A stretch of 41,535 nucleotides of DNA from an uncultured Clostridia bacterium. GTDB lineage: Bacteria > Bacillota > Clostridia > Oscillospirales > Acutalibacteraceae. The position numbers were made by a program, and so were the translations under genes. Of this stretch, positions 9,351 through 16,527 are shown piece by piece. The stretch lies in NCBI GenBank assembly GCA_946414505.1, contig CAMKOU010000003.1:1-41535 (forward strand), in the 5' to 3' direction. Under the pieces are notes generated by a model, which had not been told where the DNA came from, did not search any database, and worked only from the letters and a program-made list of their open reading frames with translations. Position 1 is the first letter of the stretch, and the number at the start of each line of letters is the position of its first letter.

Positions 9351-9824
9351 CTACTCCCAAACAATGTGCGGCCGCACGGTGAAATGCCGCTCGGTGATGT
9401 CCGCGATGCGCTTCTCCCCGTCCCGGTACGCCGCGTCAACCGTCAGCGTTATTGTGGCAATCACCACCCGCGTGTCGTCCGCCAGCGCTAAAACCACCTC
9501 CGCCCTTTGTATCGGATAACCGTTTTGCGACAGAATATCACACAGGGCGGTTTCGAGATTCTGTTTTGTCAGCAACAATACTTCACGGTTGACGGCTTCG
9601 TCGGCGGTCGCGGCTTCGTTCGCAGGCACGGTAAGCGATCGTCCGTTTAGTGCGACCCCCTTCACGGCGCGCACCGCCGGCACCAGCATGGCACACACGA
9701 TAAACGCGCCTATCACCATGCTGAGTAGCTTTTGTGTGCCGCCGTCGCTGACAAACCGCGACAGCAGCGCCACTACGATACAGCAGCCGCACACCGTCGC
9801 CGCCACCGTATACAGACCGCTCAT
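9351..9824 (-). CDS. spoIIIAF: Stage III sporulation protein AF
   Basis: 157-aa ORF, two N-terminal TM segments, synteny between spoIIIAE and spoIIIAG. Confidence 0.82.
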   Translation of the reverse strand: MSGLYTVAATVCGCCIVVALLSRFVSDGGTQKLLSMVIGAFIVCAMLVPAVRAVKGVALNGRSLTVPANEAATADEAVNREVLLLTKQNLETALCDILSQNGYPIQRAEVVLALADDTRVVIATITLTVDAAYRDGEKRIADITERHFTVRPHIVWE

Positions 9825-10861
9825 GCGCTGTCACCGCCGATGGAAAAGGCCGCCGCAGCGGCAATAATGAACACTGCCATCACACACAGCAGCACGGCAA
9901 TAAAGGCAGAAAACACCGTACCGAGCGCTTCCAGCACCCTGACGCAGCCGCCGGTATCCATTGCCTCGGCTGCCGCCTTGCCCAAGGACAGGCACAGCGC
10001 CCACCCCATTCCCTGTAACAATACAGGTAAAAATGTAAACGCCAGCGCCAGAATGACAAAAATACCTAAGCCGGATTTTAATGTGTGCATTCCGCCCTGC
10101 ACGCTTTTGTACGCTTCGCCCAAAGCCCCGCCGACAACAGGCACAAAGGAGCTGAGCGCAAACCGTGCCGTGCGGCCTGCCACACTGTCCAGTGCGGCGG
10201 ACGCGCCCTGCCGCAGAGACAGCACCGCCGTAAAGACCGTCATCACCAGCCCCATCACCCATTTGACGGTTTTACAAAGGGCTGCTAGCAAACCCTGCAG
10301 CCGCACCTGCGGACTGACCCCTGCGGTGACGGCAACGCCGAGAAACATATTCAGCAGCGGCACAATAACGTCTGCCGATACGCGTGCCACCAACTGGCCC
10401 GCCGCCGTCACGGCAGCCTGATAAGACGCGGCGCCTGTCAGTTGCCCCGACGCCGCCATCAGCACCGCCATCAGCGGCACATAGGCGAGAAACAAATTGG
10501 CGCAGTGCGCGATCACCTGCCCTACCGTGCCGATAAACGACACCGCCGGCATGACGACGGCGCCGCATAAACACAGTGCGGCGGCGGTTTGCACCGTTTC
10601 GTTTGTACCGCCGGACAGGGTGGTGCGGTACACCGACAGCATGGCACATAAGATAAGCACCGCAAGCACCGTCGCCATACCCTTAAACGGTACGGTCATG
10701 CTTTCGCCTGCTATGTGCGTGAGCTGCGCCAGCACATCCTCAAAGCGCAGTCCCGACAGCACGCCTGTGTCTGCGGAGGTGACGCCAAGCGCCTGCAACG
10801 CCTGCGCCGCTTCCTCCGACAAACTGTTGTATACCTCGGAATAATCATAGGCAAGCGCCAT
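9821..10861 (-). CDS. spoIIIAE: Stage III sporulation protein AE
   Basis: 346-aa multi-TM ORF, SSFVPVVGGALGEAYKSVQG...LKSGLGIFVILAL; operon context. Confidence 0.93.
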   Translation of the reverse strand: MALAYDYSEVYNSLSEEAAQALQALGVTSADTGVLSGLRFEDVLAQLTHIAGESMTVPFKGMATVLAVLILCAMLSVYRTTLSGGTNETVQTAAALCLCGAVVMPAVSFIGTVGQVIAHCANLFLAYVPLMAVLMAASGQLTGAASYQAAVTAAGQLVARVSADVIVPLLNMFLGVAVTAGVSPQVRLQGLLAALCKTVKWVMGLVMTVFTAVLSLRQGASAALDSVAGRTARFALSSFVPVVGGALGEAYKSVQGGMHTLKSGLGIFVILALAFTFLPVLLQGMGWALCLSLGKAAAEAMDTGGCVRVLEALGTVFSAFIAVLLCVMAVFIIAAAAAFSIGGDSA

Positions 10862-10876
10862 TGTTTCACGTCCTTT

Positions 10877-11260
10877 CTAGGGGTTTATCACCTGCAACAC
10901 CGCGTTGAGCACATCCCGGTAGAGCGGCAGCGCCAAAACAGACGCCGTCAGCTTGCCCGCCAGCGTCACGTTTGCCGCCAATGCGCTGCTGCCGGCGTCG
11001 CGGCAGGTGTTGGCGGTGAACTCGGTCAGCAGACAAACGCCGATGACCTTGAGCAGGATCGCCAAATAGCCGGTGTCGATGCCCGAAACGGCGACAATAT
11101 TCTGCACGGAGGAAACCACCTGCGACGCGCTGCCGATCACCTGCAGCAGCAGCAAAACCGACGCCGCGATGGTGAGCACCAAGGCTATTTCACCGTTTTT
11201 GGCGCGCAGCGTCAACGCCAGCACCGCTGCTGTGACTGCCAGCATTCCTATGGCTATCAT
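10877..11260 (-). CDS. spoIIIAD: Stage III sporulation protein AD
   Basis: 127-aa ORF MIAIGMLAVTAAVLALTLRAKNGEIALVLTIAASVLLLL...LLKVIGVCLLTEFTANTCRDAGSSALA. Confidence 0.92.
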   Translation of the reverse strand: MIAIGMLAVTAAVLALTLRAKNGEIALVLTIAASVLLLLQVIGSASQVVSSVQNIVAVSGIDTGYLAILLKVIGVCLLTEFTANTCRDAGSSALAANVTLAGKLTASVLALPLYRDVLNAVLQVINP

Positions 11261-11263
11261 CGG

Positions 11264-11458
11264 CTAAAACCCAAACAGTCGCTTGATGGTGGCAAACAGG
11301 CTGCTGATTTGCCCCACGATCAGCCCCAGCACCACGATCAGCCCCGCCAGCGAGGTCAGCATCGCCTGCTCCTCGCGGCCGCTGCGTATCAATAACTGGC
11401 ATAAAACCGCAACGATAATGCCGACTGCCGCAATTTTAAAGATAAGCTCTACGTCCAT
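11264..11458 (-). CDS. spoIIIAC: Stage III sporulation protein AC
   Basis: 64-aa two-TM ORF MDVELIFKIAAVGIIVAVLCQLLIRSGREEQAMLTSLAGLIVVLGLI. Confidence 0.92.
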   Translation of the reverse strand: MDVELIFKIAAVGIIVAVLCQLLIRSGREEQAMLTSLAGLIVVLGLIVGQISSLFATIKRLFGF

Positions 11459-11469
11459 GGTTATTCCCT

Positions 11470-11955
11470 CTATAACAGCGTCAGTGCCGCCGACACGCCG
11501 ATAAACAATCCTAATGCCTGATACAGCCTGGCTTTTTGCGTGATGTCCTCGCGTGCCTGCGCGAGCTGCTTTTGAAACAGAGCTTGGTACAAAGCGATGT
11601 GTTCAAGCTGTCCCTGCGTATCCGTCGTGCCTAACCGCGCGCCGAAATCGCGCAGCAGCTCCATGTCGCGCGCACGCAGCTTCCATTTGGCAGGCAGCGT
11701 GTGCAGTTGTTTGTCCCACGCCTCGGCAAAAGGAAGGGTGAAATCAGATGGCGGGATCTCAAATAATTCTCCTGAAGAATTAACAAGCGTATACACAGCG
11801 TCCCTTCGATAGCGCAGCGCCGTAGCCAGCTGTGACAAAAAGGTAAGAAACGCCGTCAAAAAATCACGCCGCAGGCGCAGCCGCCGGGCAAACAGCCAGC
11901 CGCCGCCGAGCCCCGACAAGGCAAGCAGCACGGCGCCGCCGGTTTTAAGCAGCAC
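11470..11955 (-). CDS. spoIIIAB: Stage III sporulation protein AB (GTG start proposed)
   Basis: Track ORF reaches 12108, but that extension lies inside spoIIIAA; GTG at 11955 gives VLLKTGGAVLLALSGLGGGWLFARRL, a typical SpoIIIAB N-terminus. Confidence 0.8.
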   Translation of the reverse strand: MLLKTGGAVLLALSGLGGGWLFARRLRLRRDFLTAFLTFLSQLATALRYRRDAVYTLVNSSGELFEIPPSDFTLPFAEAWDKQLHTLPAKWKLRARDMELLRDFGARLGTTDTQGQLEHIALYQALFQKQLAQAREDITQKARLYQALGLFIGVSAALTLL

Positions 11956-12889
11956 GGCAAACGCCTCCCCGGGAAACAGCGGCGATCTCACCCGCGTGGG
12001 ACTTGCCGCGCAAAAACACAAAGGTACCGAACGCGCCCGTAGCAAGCAACGCACGCAACACCGGACGCGCGGACAACTCCTGCATCGTTGCCGCGTGGGC
12101 GGTGGCAATGACGCGCACGCCGCCGAAAAGACACTGCCGCACCGCGCGGACGTCCTCCGACGAACCGATTTCGTCGCAGACGATCACCTGCGGCGACATA
12201 CAGCGCAGCGCCTGCTCCATTGCCTGCGCCTTGGGGTAGCCGTCGAATACATCGCAAAAGCCCACGTCGTTTTGCGGTTCACCCATTGTCACCGCTGCCA
12301 GCTCGCCGCGCTCGTCGATCAAACACACCGACTGCGCCGCCTCCACCGACAACAGCCGCGCCAAATCACGCAGCAGCGTGGTTTTGCCCGAACAGGGCGC
12401 GCCGCACAGCAGCACGCCGCCGCTGTCATTTTGTACAGCCCGAAACACCGCAGCGGCACAGCCGCGGTGCTCGCGGGCAATGCGCAGATGCAGCGAGGAA
12501 ATATCGCGCACATGTATTATCCCGCCTTCATCTGTCACCGCCGTGCCGCACACTCCCATGCGGTGACCGCCGCGCAGGGTGACAAAGCCCTGCGTCAGCT
12601 CACGCTGGCGGGCGTAAACGGAGTATTCACAGGCGCGTTGCAGCGTCGCTTCCAAATCCTCACGCCGCGCAAGCAGCACATCGCCCTCCGGCAAATCCGT
12701 CAAACCGCCGTGCCGGGTGCAGAAGCGCCGCCCGTCGCGGAAAACCAGCGTCACCGGTCGTCCCGTTTGCAGACGGATCTCCTGCACTTGGCTTTCCAAT
12801 GCTGAAAAACTAGGGTGCAGCGCCTGATACACCGGCGGACTGAGACATCCTGCCGCCTGTGCCAACCGGCTGTTCGCTGTCCTGTTCAT
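11945..12889 (-). CDS. spoIIIAA: Stage III sporulation protein AA (ATPase)
   Basis: Walker A GAPCSGKTTLLRDLARLL, ICDEIGSSED; AGGAGG spaced 7 nt from ATG at 12889 (track ORF starts upstream at 12961). Confidence 0.92.
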   Translation of the reverse strand: MNRTANSRLAQAAGCLSPPVYQALHPSFSALESQVQEIRLQTGRPVTLVFRDGRRFCTRHGGLTDLPEGDVLLARREDLEATLQRACEYSVYARQRELTQGFVTLRGGHRMGVCGTAVTDEGGIIHVRDISSLHLRIAREHRGCAAAVFRAVQNDSGGVLLCGAPCSGKTTLLRDLARLLSVEAAQSVCLIDERGELAAVTMGEPQNDVGFCDVFDGYPKAQAMEQALRCMSPQVIVCDEIGSSEDVRAVRQCLFGGVRVIATAHAATMQELSARPVLRALLATGAFGTFVFLRGKSHAGEIAAVSRGGVCRAA

Positions 12890-12915
12890 TGGCATTCCTC
12901 CTGTCGCTATGTTGT

Positions 12916-12944
12916 ATTCTATGCCGCCGCGCCGGAGAATAGAA
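12916..12944 (-). promoter_or_regulatory. Candidate SigE-type (mother-cell) promoter for the spoIIIA operon
   Basis: Minus strand TTCTATT-14 bp-CATAGAAT, close to the SigE -10 consensus CATACAnT and a weaker -35; about 30 bp upstream of spoIIIAA. Confidence 0.45.
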
Positions 12945-13080
12945 CCGCGCCGCCGGAACACGGAAGAGGTTTGCTGCGGTGTAAATAGTAAAAAAATGGT
13001 GTATCCCTTTCGTTTTTGACAGTTTCCAAATTATTTCTTGTCCTTTCTTGTTGTTTTATGAAAAAAAGCCAGTATATTGC

Positions 13081-13108
13081 TTGAACATTTTAAAAAATAT
13101 AGTATAAT
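13081..13108 (+). promoter_or_regulatory. Sigma-A-type promoter for the SNF transporter gene
   Basis: TTGAAC-16 bp-TATAAT upstream of the ATG at 13163. Confidence 0.65.
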
Positions 13109-13162
13109 AAAATAGTTGCAGTTTGCTAATTACTGTCAAAAAATCGTTTAGGAGAGAGTTTT

Positions 13163-14686
13163 ATGGAAAAGAGAAGCCAGTGGAGCTCACGCTTCACATT
13201 TATTCTCGCGGCAATCGGCTCCGCTGTCGGCCTGGGTAACGCATGGCGTTTTCCCGGTCTTGCCGCAAAGCATGGCGGCGGCACTTTTTTGGTCGTCTAT
13301 CTATTTGCCATGTTAGCAATGGGTATTCCGCTTTTGATGATGGAGATCTCCATTGCCCGCAAATTCCGCAAGGGCGCCATTGAGTCGATGCGCGGTATCG
13401 GCAAAAAATGGGAACCGGTCGGTTGGGCGGCAACCTCGAACGCATTTGTCATCGTCTGCTACTATTCGGTGGTATTTGCCTGGGTTATTTTGATGTTTAT
13501 CAACTCGTGGCAGTTCGCCGGTATGACAGGCAACGCCGAGGCAGCGTCGGGACTGTTTTTTGAATTAACGGAAACGACCGGTGCTATCGAGGGCTTTGGC
13601 ATTCCGTGGCAGGTGCTGCTGTGCCTGGTGATCGCCTGGGGACTTATTTTCTTCTGCATTCGCAACGGCGCCAGCTCTGTGGGCAAAGTCGTTAAATTCA
13701 CCGTGTTCGCCCCGGTGATCCTGCTGTTGATCATGGCAGTGAAGGGCTGCACGATGCCCGGCGCCATAGACGGTCTGAAAATCCTGTTCGTTCCCGACGC
13801 CAACGCGTTTACCGACCCGTCGTTGTGGGTAGACGCGATCGGTCAGGTATTCTACAGTCTTTCGATCATGATGGCGATCATGTTTGCTTACGGCTCTTAT
13901 GTCGGCAATGACGCCGATGTTGCCGCCGACGCCATGATCATCGCGTTTTCCGACATGGCGATCAGCGTGCTGTCCGGTATCGTCATGTTCACCACCATGG
14001 GCGGCACCGGTATGCTCGACAAAATCACCGACAGCGGTATCGGCACCGCCTTTATCGTCTATCCGCAGGCGATCGTCCACCTGACCGACATCGGTTGGTT
14101 TAACGCGGTATTCGGCGCTATTTTCTACTTAATGCTGATCACGCTTGCCATTGACTCGGCGTTCTCGATCGTGGAGGGCGTTTCGGCGGCTGTGGCGGAC
14201 AAATTCCACCTCAAGCCCAAAAAGGTCACGCTGGCCATTTGCCTGATTGCGGGCGTGATCTCCATTCTGTTCATCACGCAGGCAGGCTTGGCTTGGCTGG
14301 ATATCGTGGACAACTGGGCAAACTCCGTCAACCTGATTTTGATCGGCGTGCTGGAATGCATTGCTATCGGCTGGACCTTCAATCTGCGCAAGGTGCTCGG
14401 CGAGGTCAACAAAAACGCGAAGCGCTTTAAGATGCCGTATTGGTGGTTTTCTGTATCCGTTAAGTTTATTGCGCCCGTGCTGCTGGTTGGCTTGTTCGCT
14501 TGGAATATGATCGTCCTCTTTGGTCAAAAGGGCGGCAGCTACGGCGACTATCCCATTTGGGCACAGTTGGTTGCAGGCTGGGGCGTGTCCGTATTGGTCT
14601 TTGTCAGCGGCTTTATCGCCAAAATCATCATCAACAAAAAGAAACAAAATGGCTTTGTCGAGGACGAAGTCATTTGGAAGGACTAA
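13163..14686 (+). CDS. Sodium-dependent transporter, SNF/NSS family
   Basis: MEKRSQWSSRFTFILAAIGSAVGLGNAWRFPGLAAKHGGGTFLVVYL; canonical bacterial NSS N-terminal signature; about 12 hydrophobic segments. Confidence 0.95.
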   Translation: MEKRSQWSSRFTFILAAIGSAVGLGNAWRFPGLAAKHGGGTFLVVYLFAMLAMGIPLLMMEISIARKFRKGAIESMRGIGKKWEPVGWAATSNAFVIVCYYSVVFAWVILMFINSWQFAGMTGNAEAASGLFFELTETTGAIEGFGIPWQVLLCLVIAWGLIFFCIRNGASSVGKVVKFTVFAPVILLLIMAVKGCTMPGAIDGLKILFVPDANAFTDPSLWVDAIGQVFYSLSIMMAIMFAYGSYVGNDADVAADAMIIAFSDMAISVLSGIVMFTTMGGTGMLDKITDSGIGTAFIVYPQAIVHLTDIGWFNAVFGAIFYLMLITLAIDSAFSIVEGVSAAVADKFHLKPKKVTLAICLIAGVISILFITQAGLAWLDIVDNWANSVNLILIGVLECIAIGWTFNLRKVLGEVNKNAKRFKMPYWWFSVSVKFIAPVLLVGLFAWNMIVLFGQKGGSYGDYPIWAQLVAGWGVSVLVFVSGFIAKIIINKKKQNGFVEDEVIWKD

Positions 14687-14687
14687 C

Positions 14688-14848
14688 GGCAACACCGCAC
14701 AATTCAAAGCGCACGGCTTGCTTGAATATTATTCCGTCAGCTTGCCCAAAAAATCTCGGCAAGGCGACAGCCTTACCTCGATTTATTTGTACAATCTGAC
14801 GAAAAATCTTGCTGCGCAATCCGCACACCTGAATTATGCGGTATTGCC
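14688..14848 (+). repeat. MITE-like palindromic repeat, copy 2 (161 bp)
   Basis: GGCAACACCGCACAATTCA...TGAATTATGCGGTATTGCC; flanked by TAAC (14684-14687) and TAAC (14849-14852); nearly identical to the reverse complement of copy 1. Confidence 0.92.
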
Positions 14849-14867
14849 TAACCTGTTCCTATCCCGA

Positions 14868-14895
14868 AAAGCGGCAGCCGGTGCGCTGCCGCTTT
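14868..14895 (+). terminator. Rho-independent terminator of the SNF transporter gene
   Basis: 11-bp perfect stem AAAGCGGCAGC/GCTGCCGCTTT with 6-nt loop, followed by GGTCTTTT. Confidence 0.65.
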
Positions 14896-14935
14896 GGTCT
14901 TTTAAACGCATTTCCGTACAGCACGGCGGTTTCGC

Positions 14936-14964
14936 TTGCACCGGGTGCCGTTTTATGCTATAGT
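14936..14964 (+). promoter_or_regulatory. Sigma-A-type promoter for the SstT-like gene
   Basis: TTGCAC-17 bp-TATAGT with TGC extended -10, upstream of ATG 14998. Confidence 0.65.
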
Positions 14965-14997
14965 ATCTACAGCAGTACAAGGAGGGCGGAGAAAACA

Positions 14998-16275
14998 ATG
15001 AAAGTGATTCGGAAAACTTTGGCTGTGTATAACGGCACAAGCCTGATCGTGCGCATTATCATCGGCATAGCGATCGGTATGGTATTGGGCTTTTTGGTGC
15101 CGCAGGCAACATGGCTCGGCATTACGGGCACCTTGTTTGTCGGTGCGTTAAAGGCAGTGGCGCCGGTGCTGGTGGCGGTGCTGGTCGCCGCCTCGCTGTG
15201 CCAGGGAAACGCCAAGCTGGACAGCCGGTTCGGGCTGGTGGTGTTTTTTTATCTGTCGTCCACCTATCTCGCGTCCTTTGCGGCGGTCGCGGCAAGCTTT
15301 TTGTTTCCGCTGACGGTCACGCTTCCCGACAACCTGTCGAACGCCGTAGCGGCAACGCCCGGCAGCCTCGGCGACATTGTGCGGGAGCTGCTGTTAAAGC
15401 TGATCGCCAACCCGGTGGAAGCCGTGTCACAGGGGAATTATCTCGGTATTCTGTTTTGGGCGGTCATTATCGGACTGGCGCTCAAGCGCTTTGCCGAAGA
15501 AGGCACGCAGATCATGATGCGCAACCTGTCCGATGCCATGACGCAGGTGGTGCGATGGATCATCAACCTCGCCCCCTTCGGCATTTTCGGTTTGGTATTC
15601 AACAGTGTTTCCGAAAGCGGCCTTGACATCTTTGTCACCTACGGCAAACTGATGCTGCTGCTTGTCGGCACCATGCTGACGGTGGCGCTGGTGCTCAATC
15701 CGCTGATCGTCGCTGTTGCGCTGCGCCGCAATCCCTATCCGCTGGTGTTTCGCTGTTTGCGCGGAAGCGGATTAACGGCATTTTATACACGCAGCTCCGC
15801 CGCCAACATCCCCGTCAATTTGCAGCTTTGTGAAAAGCTCGGACTAGACCGGGATATGTATTCCGTTTCGATCCCGCTCGGCGCCACCATCAATATGGAC
15901 GGCGCAGCGGTGACCATCACCATTATGGCGCTTGCCACGGCGCACACGATGGGCATAGAGGTATCCCTGCCCATGGCGCTTTTGCTTTCCTTTCTGTCGG
16001 CGCTTGCCGCCTGCGGCTCGTCCGGCGTCACCGGCGGCTCGCTGCTGCTGATCCCGATGGCGTGCTCGCTGTTTGGCATCCCCGATTCCGTTTCCATGCA
16101 GGTGGTCGGCGTCGGCTTCATCATCGGCGTCATTCAGGACAGCATGGAAACCGCCATCAATTCCTCCGGCGACGTACTGTTTACCGCCACGTCGGAATAT
16201 GTGCGTTGGAAAAAGGAAGGAAAACGCCTGCCGGCTTTTTTGGAAGGCAGCCGAAACAAGCATACAGGATCATAA
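14998..16275 (+). CDS. sstT: Dicarboxylate/amino acid:cation (DAACS) symporter, SstT-like serine/threonine transporter
   Basis: AAGGAGGG upstream of ATG 14998; LVVFFYLSSTYLASFAAV...SIPLGATINMDGAAVTITIMALATAHTMGIE...ACGSSGVTGGSLLLIPMACSLFGI. Confidence 0.85.
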   Translation: MKVIRKTLAVYNGTSLIVRIIIGIAIGMVLGFLVPQATWLGITGTLFVGALKAVAPVLVAVLVAASLCQGNAKLDSRFGLVVFFYLSSTYLASFAAVAASFLFPLTVTLPDNLSNAVAATPGSLGDIVRELLLKLIANPVEAVSQGNYLGILFWAVIIGLALKRFAEEGTQIMMRNLSDAMTQVVRWIINLAPFGIFGLVFNSVSESGLDIFVTYGKLMLLLVGTMLTVALVLNPLIVAVALRRNPYPLVFRCLRGSGLTAFYTRSSAANIPVNLQLCEKLGLDRDMYSVSIPLGATINMDGAAVTITIMALATAHTMGIEVSLPMALLLSFLSALAACGSSGVTGGSLLLIPMACSLFGIPDSVSMQVVGVGFIIGVIQDSMETAINSSGDVLFTATSEYVRWKKEGKRLPAFLEGSRNKHTGS

Positions 16276-16318
16276 ACATCTTGATGACACTGCCGGCAAC
16301 GGCAGGACGGAGAAGTAA

Positions 16319-16396
16319 GGCAACACCGCACAATTCAAAGCGCACGGCTTGCTTGCATATTATTCCGTCAGTTTGCCCAAAAAATCTCGGCAAGCC
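16319..16396 (+). repeat. MITE-like repeat, copy 3 (about 78 bp; left arm only)
   Basis: Matches the first 76 bp of copy 2 with about 2 mismatches (GGCAACACCGCACAATTCAAAGCGCACGG...AAAAAATCTCGGCAAG), then CC followed by TAAA flank. Confidence 0.85.
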
Positions 16397-16397
16397 T

Positions 16398-16440
16398 AAA
16401 AAAGGCAGGAAAGACACGCGACTGTCTTTCCTGCCTTTTT
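16398..16440. terminator. Bidirectional rho-independent terminator between convergent genes
   Basis: AAAAAA-GGCAGGAAAGAC-ACGCGACT-GTCTTTCCTGCC-TTTTT; perfect 12-bp stem with A and T tracts on both sides. Confidence 0.9.
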
Positions 16441-16527
16441 CAATATGCAATTGATCCTAAACATTTTAACATCCGTTGCGGATAATGCCGTGTAGCTGCG
16501 TGGACAGCATTTCGTCGGGGAAGCGTA

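Noticed and set aside
12962-13162. Possible T-box or riboswitch leader upstream of the SNF transporter
   Set aside because: No T-box TGGnACCGCG-like motif or clear aptamer structure; only a sigma-A-type promoter and RBS are evident.
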